NCBI RefSeq assembly: GCF_004299785.2
Contig: NZ_CP036246.2
Location: forward strand, 1,426,001 to 1,490,000
DNA from: Arcobacter porcinus
GTDB taxonomy: Bacteria > Campylobacterota > Campylobacteria > Campylobacterales > Arcobacteraceae
Reading direction: 5' to 3'
Length of the DNA stretch: 64,000 bases
Made by a program: the position numbers and the translations under genes. The notes below the pieces were generated by a model. It searched no databases. It was not told the DNA's origin and saw only the letters and a list, made by a program, of their open reading frames with translations. Numbering within the stretch: position 1 is the stretch's first letter; every line of letters starts with the position of its first letter. This document shows, in pieces, positions 7,649 to 19,726 of the stretch.

Positions 7649-8587
7649 TTAATCTCCATCAGCATCTAATATTTCAGGTTTTAAAGCAAGTTTCTCAATA
7701 ATTGTTATATAGTATAAATCATGAATATATGATGCCAAATCAAATAGTTTTGAGGCATTTGAAAAGTCATCTTTATTTAATTTGTTTATCTCTTCTAAAG
7801 TTTGTTTTATAGTATTTGATACTTTTTCAATCTCATCTTTTGCACCTTTTTCATATGAAAAACTATAAAGATTTTTATAATCTTGTTTATCAACAACTTT
7901 TAATTGTGTTTCTAAAATTGAGATTATTGCTTCAAAAGAGTTTTGGCTTAAAAAATACTCAGCTCTATTGTTTTTTTGATCATTCTTATATTTTGTAGAT
8001 AATCCAGCTGGATTTCCTATTCTCCACTCTTTTAATCTATATGAAGAAGCTACTAAACTATTTACTAGAATTGCTATCTCTTCTTTTTCATCTTTTGTAG
8101 GATTTGCAGAATAATTTACATAAAGCTCTTTTATATCTTCTAAATGTGAAATTATAGAGTTTAAAATAGCTCTTATTATCTCTTTATCTCTACTATTTAG
8201 TTCATTTTTACTAATTACATATTCCAAAGCATTTATTGTTTTAAATGAGTTTTTATATAAAGATGTTTGAACACTTTTTGAAGACTCTATAACTCTTTGC
8301 ATTTGTGAATTTAAATCCTCTTTTAAATTATTAAAAATATCAATATATCTTGGAGTATCAATATAATCATAATCTAACTCTCCAGCTAGATATAGTGTTT
8401 CAACACTTTTCCAATCTTTTAAAAACTTTTTAAAGTTCTCTCTACTTATATCTTTTTGTAAAGCCTTTGCACTATTTATTGCACTATTTGTATCCTTTAT
8501 AGATACATTTTCTAAAACATTCTGAAATACACTACTATTTGCAAATAAATTTATTGCAAAAATTACAACTATTATTAGTTTTTTCAT
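7649..8587 (-). CDS. Imelysin-like periplasmic protein, divergent
   Basis: This is a 312-aa helical protein with a signal peptide (about 1-16, ending Phe-Ala-Asn). Helix pattern, the Trp-Lys-x-Val-Glu segment near residue 60 and the neighbourhood place it in the imelysin/insulin-cleaving peptidase-like family. The hallmark Gly-x-His-x-x-Glu is not intact: the equivalent segment reads Thr-Ile-Asn-Ala-Leu-Glu-Tyr, so the Gly and His are lost while Glu remains. Its start shares one base with the stop of the DUF1111 gene. A second, degenerate imelysin downstream of a DUF1111 protein recalls the arrangement around PA4370-PA4374 of Pseudomonas aeruginosa. Confidence 0.7.
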   Translation of the reverse strand: MKKLIIVVIFAINLFANSSVFQNVLENVSIKDTNSAINSAKALQKDISRENFKKFLKDWKSVETLYLAGELDYDYIDTPRYIDIFNNLKEDLNSQMQRVIESSKSVQTSLYKNSFKTINALEYVISKNELNSRDKEIIRAILNSIISHLEDIKELYVNYSANPTKDEKEEIAILVNSLVASSYRLKEWRIGNPAGLSTKYKNDQKNNRAEYFLSQNSFEAIISILETQLKVVDKQDYKNLYSFSYEKGAKDEIEKVSNTIKQTLEEINKLNKDDFSNASKLFDLASYIHDLYYITIIEKLALKPEILDADGD

Positions 8588-9948
8588 TATAACTCCTCTA
8601 AAAATTTAATTAGTTTTTCTCTATCTTCTTTATCTAAATTCATATAAGCTTCTTTGCTATTTTTTGCTTCTCCACCATGCCATAAAATAGCTTCTTCAAC
8701 ATTTCTTGCTCTTCCATCATGTAAGAAATTTGCTCTTTTATTAATTTTAATATTTAATGCTGTTCCCCAAAGTGGAGCTGTTCGCCATTCACTTCTATTA
8801 GCAAGAAATTCAACTCTTCCATCTGCTAAATCTTCTCCCATATCATGAAGTAAAAAATCTGAAAATGGATAAACTTCAAAACCAAATTTTGTTTTAAAAC
8901 TACTTATATGACACTTATTACAAGATAAAGCTTCAAATATTTCATATCCATTTTTATAGATATCACTATTTTTATTTGCACTATATGTTTTTATATTTTT
9001 TAAATAAAAAGTAATAGCATCTAATCTAAAATCAGGTAAATCTATTTTATCTAAACCTTTTGGAGCTTCTAAACACTCTTTTTGAAACTTCGTACATTTT
9101 TTATTTGGTTCAATACTAGATGTAAGTCCTATATCATTTGAAGCTGCAAAAGCTACCTGCTCTTTTAGTTTTGCAACACTTGCTTTATGAGTATATCTTC
9201 CTAATTCATACTTTTTTGAAATAGGAGAATATACAAAATTTGCTTTACCTTTTATTCCATCTTTATTTTTATCTTCTAAATCTTGATTCTTTAATATCTC
9301 TTCATCTTCAATTAAATCTATTAATGCCATTCCATTTAGTGATTGAGCAACTCTATATGAAACAACTGTATTTTCTGATAAGTTTCCATAATTTAAATTT
9401 TCTAAACTATACTTTGGTTTTCTTAAAATAGTTTTTGTTTTATCAGGAAAAACGATCTCTTTATCCTCAAAATCTATTTTTATATTTCCTTCAAAAGGTA
9501 CTCCATAAACTCCATTTATAGCAAGTTGTTCACCATAAACTAAATCTGGAATAAAACCTTTTTGATAAACTATCTCTTTATATTTATCTTCATTACTATT
9601 TATTGAAAGTCTTGCTAATAATCCTCTTAAAGCTTTTCCTTCATCACTAATAATCATAGCTCTACTATTATTTGGATGACAAGAAATACATGAGTTTGCA
9701 TTAAAAAGTGGTCCTAAACCATCTCTTGCTCTTGTACTACTTGGTGCTTTTACCCAAGGAATATTAAAAAAACTTCGTCCTAATATAAATTTATCTATCT
9801 CCTCATCTTCTAATTTATCTTTTTGTTGTAATAACAGTTTAGAATCTTTTAAAGAAGAGATATATTCATTTTCTATCTTATCAAAAGAAAAAAGCCCTGT
9901 ACAAAATATTATTGTAAGGGCTTTAAAAAATATAATCTTTTGAATCAT
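8587..9948 (-). CDS. Di-haem oxidoreductase of the DUF1111 family
   Basis: This is a 453-aa exported protein with two c-type haem motifs, Cys-Ile-Ser-Cys-His at 87-91 and Cys-Asn-Lys-Cys-His at 343-347. Family features include Asp-Gly-Leu-Gly-Pro-Leu-Phe-Asn just before the first haem, and near the C-terminus the Phe-Leu-His-Asp-Gly-Arg-Ala-Arg segment followed by Ile-x-x-His-Gly-Gly-Glu-Ala. Such proteins were annotated as putative thiol oxidoreductases and are often paired with imelysins in iron-regulated operons. The gene sits three bases after the lipoprotein imelysin gene and its stop overlaps the next start, so it is in the middle of one transcript. Confidence 0.85.
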   Translation of the reverse strand: MIQKIIFFKALTIIFCTGLFSFDKIENEYISSLKDSKLLLQQKDKLEDEEIDKFILGRSFFNIPWVKAPSSTRARDGLGPLFNANSCISCHPNNSRAMIISDEGKALRGLLARLSINSNEDKYKEIVYQKGFIPDLVYGEQLAINGVYGVPFEGNIKIDFEDKEIVFPDKTKTILRKPKYSLENLNYGNLSENTVVSYRVAQSLNGMALIDLIEDEEILKNQDLEDKNKDGIKGKANFVYSPISKKYELGRYTHKASVAKLKEQVAFAASNDIGLTSSIEPNKKCTKFQKECLEAPKGLDKIDLPDFRLDAITFYLKNIKTYSANKNSDIYKNGYEIFEALSCNKCHISSFKTKFGFEVYPFSDFLLHDMGEDLADGRVEFLANRSEWRTAPLWGTALNIKINKRANFLHDGRARNVEEAILWHGGEAKNSKEAYMNLDKEDREKLIKFLEEL

Positions 9949-9951
9949 TTA

Positions 9952-11277
9952 TTATAATTTTGTCTCTTCAGGATCTGTTACATCTTCATCTGTTAAAGAT
10001 ATATTATTTGCTTTTGCAACAGTTACCATCTCATTTCCAAGTTTTCTTAACTCATTTTTTAATTTTACTAATACTTTTGACATATAGTGATCTGGTCTAA
10101 TTTGATGATCAAAATGTGCTTCTGTTTTAGCAACTCTATCAACTTGCTCAATTTTTTCTTCAATAGAGTTCATAAGTTTTGTAATTCTTTGCTTATCATC
10201 TTCTTCTAATGTATCAAATAAAGAATCTCCATATTTTTTACCTTTATAAGTAGAAGTTAAAATATTTTTAAACCCTTCATAATTTTTTACTAAATCTCTA
10301 TGTGTATTATCAGAAAAACAAGAGTGTTCATCTTCTTCACTAGGAGTTAAAACAGCAACTGCAATTCTTTCATTTGCAAGTTCAGATTTTATAAAAATAC
10401 CCATACCTGAAATTATCTGTTTTAAAGCAGTTTGAGTATCAATATTTTTTTCTGTTTCTTTTGATTCATTTAATAATGCTGCTTTATAAAGTCCTCTATT
10501 TCCATCTATTTTTTCTTCCCATGCACTATAAACTGTCTCTAAATCTTCTACAAGTTTTTCTGTAACAACTTTTAGGTATTGTAATCTTCTTTTATAGTCT
10601 TTATCACTTGTAAAATCACTAAGTGGTCTTTGTCCAGCATTCATAGCACCTTTTGAAATTTTATCTTCTAAAAAGTTTTCATAATCTTGATCTTGTCCCC
10701 AAAGTAAAAATTCAATTGCATGATATCCTGTACTTACATTTGCTTCTCCACCATTCTCATTTAATGCTGTTAAAGCTTCCTTAGTAATTTCAGTAACATC
10801 TACTTCTTCTGAATCTTCTCCACCTGGATTAAATTTTCCAACAGTATCAATTATATTTCCTGATGTTCTTTTTCCATCTGCATCAATTATATAATCAATC
10901 ATGTTTTCATCTAAAGGCCAAGCATTTATTTGTCCTTCTAAAGCTCCATAAGCTTCCTCAATCCACTCTTCTTCGCTATCAATTGGTCCATTTGAAAGTC
11001 TAAAAGCTTCAGTTGTTCCATATGATTCTCTTGATTCAAGCCAAGCTAATTTAGCACTATCATAAGACTCTTGTGTAGGATTTTCTACAAATTTATTTAT
11101 AGCAATTTGAAGTTTTTTAGCATCTTCTAAAGCATCTTTATAGTTTTCTTGGGCAATTTTTGCATAGTTTTCTACAATTTTTTCTTGTTTACTTTTAGTT
11201 TCATTATTTGCACAACTACTAAAAGTTATTGATAACATAATTATCAATAAAAGTGAAAGTTTTTTTCCAAATTTCAT
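9952..11277 (-). CDS. Imelysin-family lipoprotein, IrpA-like
   Basis: This is a 441-aa protein with a lipoprotein signal ending Ser-Ser-Cys-Ala (Cys about 22). The intact imelysin motif Gly-Tyr-His-Ala-Ile-Glu followed by Phe-Leu-Leu-Trp-Gly-Gln-Asp is near the middle, and a second helical half carries Arg-Pro-Leu-x-Asp-Phe and Tyr-x-x-Arg-Leu-Gln-Tyr-Leu. The family includes cyanobacterial IrpA and other iron-regulated surface or periplasmic proteins; a metal-binding or uptake role is suspected but not settled. It is the first gene of a five-gene minus operon; a strong Fur-box match lies 67-85 bp upstream of the ATG. Confidence 0.88.
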   Translation of the reverse strand: MKFGKKLSLLLIIMLSITFSSCANNETKSKQEKIVENYAKIAQENYKDALEDAKKLQIAINKFVENPTQESYDSAKLAWLESRESYGTTEAFRLSNGPIDSEEEWIEEAYGALEGQINAWPLDENMIDYIIDADGKRTSGNIIDTVGKFNPGGEDSEEVDVTEITKEALTALNENGGEANVSTGYHAIEFLLWGQDQDYENFLEDKISKGAMNAGQRPLSDFTSDKDYKRRLQYLKVVTEKLVEDLETVYSAWEEKIDGNRGLYKAALLNESKETEKNIDTQTALKQIISGMGIFIKSELANERIAVAVLTPSEEDEHSCFSDNTHRDLVKNYEGFKNILTSTYKGKKYGDSLFDTLEEDDKQRITKLMNSIEEKIEQVDRVAKTEAHFDHQIRPDHYMSKVLVKLKNELRKLGNEMVTVAKANNISLTDEDVTDPEETKL

Positions 11278-11343
11278 TCTATTTACCTTTATATTTTACT
11301 GAAGGTATTAAAACAAATCTTTACTTTACTTTGACTTAAGATT

Positions 11344-11362
11344 GATAATAATTATCAAGATA
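11344..11362 (-). promoter_or_regulatory. Fur box upstream of the imelysin operon
   Basis: The 19 bases GATAATAATTATCAAGATA match the Fur consensus of GATAAT units; the first 13 form a palindrome. It lies upstream of the operon starting at 11277, in the region where the promoter must be, and right after the stop of the AsmA-like gene. The prediction is iron-dependent repression of 11277-5626. Confidence 0.75.
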
Positions 11363-11364
11363 AT

Positions 11365-12903
11365 TTAAAAAAGATACTTAATTATATTTTGTACATCCTT
11401 ATTTTCATCAACACCATTTTTTTCTAATATCTTATTAATCTTTTTATCAATTTTCTCATTATTAATATTTTTCTTTATAGTATCTTTTAAAATATCTTTA
11501 ATATCAATCTTAATGTTTGGATTATCTATTTCTCCATTTAATATAATTGAAAAATTAATTTTATTTAGATTTACATTTAATTTTGTATCAATCTCTTTTT
11601 TATTAAAATCAATAAGACCATTTTTTGAATCAATCATACTCTTATCAGCTTTTATATGAAAATCGCTTACTAATTTATCATTCTTAATTTCAGTTTTGAT
11701 ACTTCCCTCTTTATAAAGCTCTTTAGTTATATCAATTTTAGATAAGTCAAATATTTTTTGAGTTAATTTTGTCTTAATAAAATGTCCATCTTCAATTTTT
11801 GCATTAAAATTTCCATATGAACTAATTAAATTATATTTTAAATTTAAATCTATTTTCGAATCAAAAAATTCATTTTGATTTATCATATATAAAAGTTTTT
11901 TACTATTTGCAGCTTCTAAATTTATATTTAAATCATTATTTAATATATTTAATTTAAATTTACCACCAATTAAATCTGCAAGACCATCTATCCTTAAATT
12001 ATTATCATCTTTAAGTATATTTCCATCCAATATAATATTACCTCTAAGAGGAATAACAGTAAAATCTTTTAATCTTGATAGATCACTTACACTTAATTGA
12101 TAATCACTTTTTAGTGCAAAGTTTTTTGTATCAACTATTGAATTCTTTGTAGAAAGTTTTGCAAGATTTGATAAAAAAGATACTTTACTATCTATTATTG
12201 AATCTTTTAATATATTTTCAACATTTAAATTATAATTTATATCTTGATTAATTATTTGTTGAAACTCTTCTTCTATAATTTTATTATCTAATTTTCCATT
12301 TTTTATATCAACTTTAACTAATCCATCAAAAAAATTACTAGAGTTATAAATTAGATCAGAATATATACTTAAATTTCCACTTGTATATATTGGTTGTTTA
12401 ACTATTGCTAGAAGTTGTTCTATTTTTGCATTTAGAACATTTAACTTTATTTTACTTAATGCAAAATTGTCTAATCTTATCTCATATTCCGTTTTACTTT
12501 TTGCAATATTTGAAATTCCATTAATAATTGTATCTTTATCTTTATGTTTTATTTCACCTAAAACTTTCAAATCTCCACTCAATTCAATTTGAGCTAAACT
12601 ATTAAATAGTGAAAGATCTTCAATATCTGCTTTATAATCTATATTTGCTATTTGATCAAAAATAGAAAAAATTGCTTTTATTTCTACCTTTGATTTTTCA
12701 TTTAAACTAGCTTGAAATATTAATAAATTGTGATTAATAATCAACTCATCAATTTCTAAAACAAAATCATTTTGTTTATTATTTATTGTTCTTTCAATAT
12801 AATTTGCTAAATAATAATTTCCACTCTTTGTAAATAGAACAACATATAAAGCACTAATTGAAAGTAAAATAAATATAAACAATATAACAAATAATTTTTT
12901 CAA
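11365..12903 (-). CDS. AsmA-like periplasmic protein with an N-terminal membrane anchor
   Basis: This is a 512-aa protein with one N-terminal transmembrane helix (about 5-25), then a long stretch of short beta strands rich in Asp, Asn, Lys and Ile. The pattern of repeated strand-turn units ending in a conserved 'G-x-I-x-x-P-x-I-x-I' type segment near 465 is that of AsmA/TamB-like repeating beta-groove proteins, which help move lipids between the membranes. I read Gly-Glu-Ile-Asp-Asn-Pro-Asn-Ile-Lys-Ile there, which is the usual closing motif. It stands alone: the Fur box and imelysin operon follow it, and the divergent atpE lies upstream. The exact family member is not identified. Confidence 0.6.
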   Translation of the reverse strand: MKKLFVILFIFILLSISALYVVLFTKSGNYYLANYIERTINNKQNDFVLEIDELIINHNLLIFQASLNEKSKVEIKAIFSIFDQIANIDYKADIEDLSLFNSLAQIELSGDLKVLGEIKHKDKDTIINGISNIAKSKTEYEIRLDNFALSKIKLNVLNAKIEQLLAIVKQPIYTSGNLSIYSDLIYNSSNFFDGLVKVDIKNGKLDNKIIEEEFQQIINQDINYNLNVENILKDSIIDSKVSFLSNLAKLSTKNSIVDTKNFALKSDYQLSVSDLSRLKDFTVIPLRGNIILDGNILKDDNNLRIDGLADLIGGKFKLNILNNDLNINLEAANSKKLLYMINQNEFFDSKIDLNLKYNLISSYGNFNAKIEDGHFIKTKLTQKIFDLSKIDITKELYKEGSIKTEIKNDKLVSDFHIKADKSMIDSKNGLIDFNKKEIDTKLNVNLNKINFSIILNGEIDNPNIKIDIKDILKDTIKKNINNEKIDKKINKILEKNGVDENKDVQNIIKYLF

Positions 12904-12991
12904 ATTTTTCCCTTAATTCTAAAAATAAGAAAAATTATACCTAATTTAAAATAAATTTATATATTTTAGATATATTTTATACTATTTTTAG

Positions 12992-12997
12992 TATAAT
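12992..12997 (+). promoter_or_regulatory. -10 element of the atpE promoter
   Basis: A perfect TATAAT lies in an AT-rich stretch, 75 bp before the atpE ATG. No clear -35 is present, as is common for sigma-70 promoters in Campylobacterota. It puts the transcript start near 13004 and gives a leader of about 68 nt. Confidence 0.6.
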
Positions 12998-13005
12998 GCT
13001 TCGTT

Positions 13006-13045
13006 AAAAGTTCTTTGTAGGGATACGCAAGCCGAACAGACTTTT
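13006..13045 (+). promoter_or_regulatory. Possible folded leader of atpE
   Basis: AAAAGTTCT (13006-13014) and AGACTTTT (13038-13045) pair with a single bulge, enclosing a loop of about 23 nt that is much richer in G and C than the surroundings. A smaller TTG/CAA pairing is possible inside. Ten bases further on begins the Shine-Dalgarno region (AAAAGGA). The element may be a 5' structure controlling translation or stability. I do not recognise it as a known riboswitch class. Confidence 0.4.
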
Positions 13046-13071
13046 ACAAAATTTTATAAAAGGATTTTAGA

Positions 13072-13383
13072 ATGAAAAAAATCGTTCTTTTAATGCTAGC
13101 TATTGCTGGTATCGCATTTGCTGCTGATGAAGCAGTTGCTAATGAAACTTTAAAAGCATACTCTGTAGTTGCTGCTGGTATTGGATTAGGTTTAGCTGCA
13201 CTTGGTGGAGCAATTGGTATGGGTAATACTGCTGCTGCAACAATTGCTGGAACTGCAAGAAACCCAGGTCTAGGTGGAAAACTTATGACTACAATGTTTA
13301 TTGCTCTAGCTATGATTGAAGCACAAGTTATTTATGCTCTAGTTATTGCTATGATTGCACTATATGCAAATCCATTCCTATAA
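13072..13383 (+). CDS. atpE: F0F1 ATP synthase subunit c
   Basis: This is a 103-aa proteolipid forming the rotating c ring in the inner membrane. Two hydrophobic helices flank the polar loop with Ala-Arg-Asn-Pro; the second helix holds the ion-binding carboxylate in Ile-Glu-Ala-Gln. The first about 18 residues form a signal-like extension ending Phe-Ala-Ala, as in Campylobacterota c subunits, which are longer than the roughly 80 aa of E. coli. It has its own promoter and terminator and stands apart from the other ATP synthase genes, the usual arrangement in this phylum. The Shine-Dalgarno AAAAGGA is well placed. Confidence 0.95.
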   Translation: MKKIVLLMLAIAGIAFAADEAVANETLKAYSVVAAGIGLGLAALGGAIGMGNTAAATIAGTARNPGLGGKLMTTMFIALAMIEAQVIYALVIAMIALYANPFL

Positions 13384-13410
13384 TAGTAATTATAGAAATA
13401 ATAAATATTA

Positions 13411-13440
13411 AAAGCTAAGAAGGTTAACTTTCTTAGCTTT
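13411..13440. terminator. Bidirectional terminator between atpE and the ComEA-like gene
   Basis: The 11-base arms AAAGCTAAGAA (13411-13421) and TTCTTAGCTTT (13430-13440) are perfect complements with an 8-base loop and are followed by T-runs on either strand. They serve two convergent genes: atpE (plus) and the ComEA-like gene (minus). Confidence 0.85.
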
Positions 13441-13448
13441 TTAAAAGT

Positions 13449-13781
13449 TTATTTTTCTTTAGACTTAGATATTATTTCGTTTTTAGACTTATCTTTATTT
13501 GACTGATTTTTGTCACTATTATTTTTTCCAATATTTTTATTATCATTAATTTTAATATCATTTTTAATATTAGCTATAATAGTATCTCCGAAACCTTTAA
13601 TATTTTTAAGATCTTCTGGTTTTGTGATAGTATTTGATTTTCTATATTCAATAATAGAATCAGCTTTTTTATCTCCAATACCTTTAATAGACATCAACTC
13701 AGATTTAGAAGCAGTTTGTAGGTCAAGAGCTCCTAAAAATAAAGCACCAAACAACATAATAAATGCAACAATTTTTCTCAT
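13449..13781 (-). CDS. ComEA-like helix-hairpin-helix protein
   Basis: This is a 110-aa exported protein. A signal peptide (about 1-18) is followed by a double helix-hairpin-helix unit: Asp-Leu-Gln-Thr-Ala-Ser-Lys-Ser-Glu-Leu, Ile-Lys-Gly-Ile-Gly-Asp-Lys-Lys-Ala, then Ile-Lys-Gly-Phe-Gly. This is the ComEA family, periplasmic DNA-binding proteins for uptake during natural transformation. After residue 75 comes a low-complexity tail of Lys, Asn, Asp and Ser, unusual for ComEA. The start has a good AAAGGAG site. No other competence gene is nearby. Confidence 0.8.
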   Translation of the reverse strand: MRKIVAFIMLFGALFLGALDLQTASKSELMSIKGIGDKKADSIIEYRKSNTITKPEDLKNIKGFGDTIIANIKNDIKINDNKNIGKNNSDKNQSNKDKSKNEIISKSKEK

Positions 13782-13893
13782 AATTTCTCCTTTGTATGAA
13801 TGTAAAAAATTATAACATAATTAATTAGTAATTAGAGTATTAAAAATGGATAAAAGGAGTAAGGGAATAAAAGGAAAGTTAGGGGGCATAAAA

Positions 13894-13939
13894 AAAGCTT
13901 AGCTTAGATTATAAATAGATATAAAATAAGCTAAGCTTT
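13894..13939 (-). terminator. Terminator of the rRNA operon
   Basis: The 13-base complementary arms 13894-13906 and 13927-13939, read on the minus strand, form a stem followed by seven T residues. It lies 25 bp past the 5S gene. Confidence 0.85.
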
Positions 13940-13964
13940 CAAATAATGTGTATAAATACTCAAG

Positions 13965-14081
13965 AGTTGGCAGTGACCTACGTTTCCACAGGGGGACCCT
14001 GCAGTATTATCGGCGATGAAGTGCTTGACTACCAGGTTCGGAATGGGGCTGGGTATTTCCACTTCTCTTTAACCACCAACA
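13965..14081 (-). rRNA. rrf: 5S ribosomal RNA
   Basis: Recognised from the conserved 5S core (CCCAGCCCCATTCCGAAC on the minus strand) and the terminal stem formed by GTTGGTGGT and ACTGCCAAC. The ends are set from that stem and are good to a few bases. It is the last gene of the rrn operon. Confidence 0.92.
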
Positions 14082-14200
14082 AATTTGAGTAGTAAAAATT
14101 TATAAATATAAACTCTTAATACTCAAATCAGATTGAGTTAAATCTAATGCTAAAGTCTTCTTCATATAATATTGTCTAAAACAAACTACTAAGTATACAC

Positions 14201-14226
14201 TTAATAAGATAGTAAAACCAAAGAAT
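14201..14226 (-). other. 23S precursor processing stem, 3' arm
   Basis: TTAATAAGATAGTA followed by CCAAAGAAT here is complementary to 17187-17209 on the other side of 23S, with a two-base bulge. The pair would form the long stem that RNase III cuts to free pre-23S. Confidence 0.75.
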
Positions 14227-14229
14227 TCA

Positions 14230-17143
<2,914 letters not shown>

Positions 17144-17186
17144 TTTGCCTATAAATATAATTTCTTATATTTATAATTTGATAATA

Positions 17187-17209
17187 TTCTTTGGCTACTA
17201 TCTTATTAA
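17187..17209 (-). other. 23S precursor processing stem, 5' arm
   Basis: Complement of 14201-14226. It lies in the tRNA-Ala to 23S spacer, about 45 bases upstream of the 23S 5' end. Confidence 0.75.
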
Positions 17210-17406
17210 ATTTACATTTAATAATTTAGTTGTGTTATATCATTATTGATATGAAATTTATTTTTAAATTCAAATATCGCTATTTAAATTTACGAAAAAA
17301 TTTTAAAGACTTTAACATTATATTTTTAAATATCACTCTAGTTTAAAACCAGATATAAATCTTTATATCTCTATAAAAACTTATATCTAACTTTACTCTT
17401 TCTTTT

Positions 17407-17482
17407 TGGTGGAGAATAGCGGGATCGAACCGCTGACCTCCTGCGTGCAAAGCAGGCGCTCTCCCAGCTGAGCTAATTCCCC
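17407..17482 (-). tRNA. tRNA-Ala (anticodon TGC)
   Basis: A complete cloverleaf of 76 nt with encoded CCA. The acceptor stem GGGGAAT pairs with ATTCTCC, the anticodon loop holds TGC and the T arm has GGTTCGATC. It lies in the 16S-23S spacer. Confidence 0.95.
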
Positions 17483-17497
17483 AACAAGATTATTTAA

Positions 17498-17574
17498 TGG
17501 TGGGCCTATCAGGACTTGAACCTGAGACCTCACGATTATCAGTCGAGCGCTCTAGCCAGCTGAGCTATAGGCCC
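17498..17574 (-). tRNA. tRNA-Ile (anticodon GAT)
   Basis: A complete cloverleaf of 77 nt with encoded CCA. The acceptor GGGCCTA pairs with TAGGCCC; the anticodon is GAT. It is the first of the two spacer tRNAs after 16S. Confidence 0.95.
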
Positions 17575-17602
17575 CTTCACCTACATGTGTTTCTCTAAAT
17601 AA

Positions 17603-17632
17603 CCTTTATAAACCGAACATATATTGTTAATT
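17603..17632 (-). other. 16S precursor processing stem, 3' arm
   Basis: CTTTATAAACCGAA at the start of this segment, with partly matching bases after it, is complementary to 19357-19380 upstream of 16S. The two would pair in the transcript to make the RNase III stem of pre-16S. Confidence 0.75.
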
Positions 17633-17672
17633 GTTTTTTCTATTAATAATCAAATATTAATAGTTTTCTTTG

Positions 17673-19190
<1,518 letters not shown>

Positions 19191-19356
19191 TTTTTATATC
19201 TAATCTAATAATTAAATATATTTATAGTGTTTGAATCTGACTTTTTTGTTTTTAATTACTTAATTACAAAATTATCACTCAAAAGTTTATAGACAAGTTT
19301 ATTATCATATTTATATCAATATAAATATTAACTTGTACAAATTTTTATTTTTTTAA

Positions 19357-19380
19357 CAATTATATATTCGGTTTATAAAG
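19357..19380 (-). other. 16S precursor processing stem, 5' arm
   Basis: Complement of 17603-17632: on the minus strand it reads CTTTATAAACCGAATATATA on the plus-equivalent arm. It lies 167 bases upstream of the mature 16S 5' end. Confidence 0.7.
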
Positions 19381-19406
19381 ATTACTCTTCAAAAAAACCT
19401 ATCAGA

Positions 19407-19417
19407 TTTTAAAGAAC
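19407..19417 (-). promoter_or_regulatory. boxA-like antitermination site in the rrn leader
   Basis: On the minus strand GTTCTTTAAAA resembles the boxA consensus GCTCTTTAACA. It lies between the second tRNA-Asn and 16S, where Nus-factor loading is expected. Confidence 0.45.
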
Positions 19418-19443
19418 TTATTTTTTTCTAAAAAATATAAAAA

Positions 19444-19518
19444 TGGCTCCGGCACCTGGGATCGAACCAGGGACCAAATGATTAACAGTCATCTACTCTA
19501 CCGCTGAGCTATGCCGGA
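19444..19518 (-). tRNA. tRNA-Asn (anticodon GTT), copy 2
   Basis: A complete 75-nt cloverleaf with CCA. The acceptor TCCGGCA pairs with TGCCGGA and the anticodon is GTT. It is identical to the copy at 19538-19612, 19 bases upstream, and precedes 16S on the same strand. Confidence 0.95.
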
Positions 19519-19537
19519 TTAAATATTATCAAAAAAG

Positions 19538-19612
19538 TGGCTCCGGCACCTGGGATCGAACCAGGGACCAAATGATTAACAGTCATCTACTCTACCGCTG
19601 AGCTATGCCGGA
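19538..19612 (-). tRNA. tRNA-Asn (anticodon GTT), copy 1
   Basis: Identical in sequence to the next copy. It directly follows the consensus promoter at 19640-19668 and is the first gene of the presumed tRNA-rRNA transcript. Confidence 0.95.
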
Positions 19613-19639
19613 AACATTCTTCTTCGTTAATGGGGTGGA

Positions 19640-19668
19640 ATTATAGTAAATAAAAAAACAATTGTCAA
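19640..19668 (-). promoter_or_regulatory. Consensus sigma-70 promoter for tRNA-Asn and probably the rrn operon
   Basis: On the minus strand TTGACA (19663-19668), a 17-base spacer and TATAAT (19640-19645) match the consensus at every position. Such perfect -35 elements are rare in this phylum. No comparable promoter is seen between the tRNA-Asn pair and 16S, so it may drive the whole operon. Confidence 0.85.
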
Positions 19669-19726
19669 GAGTTTTTAAGACAAATTCTAAATTTCATATG
19701 AAATAAAGAATTTATCGAACTTTTAA

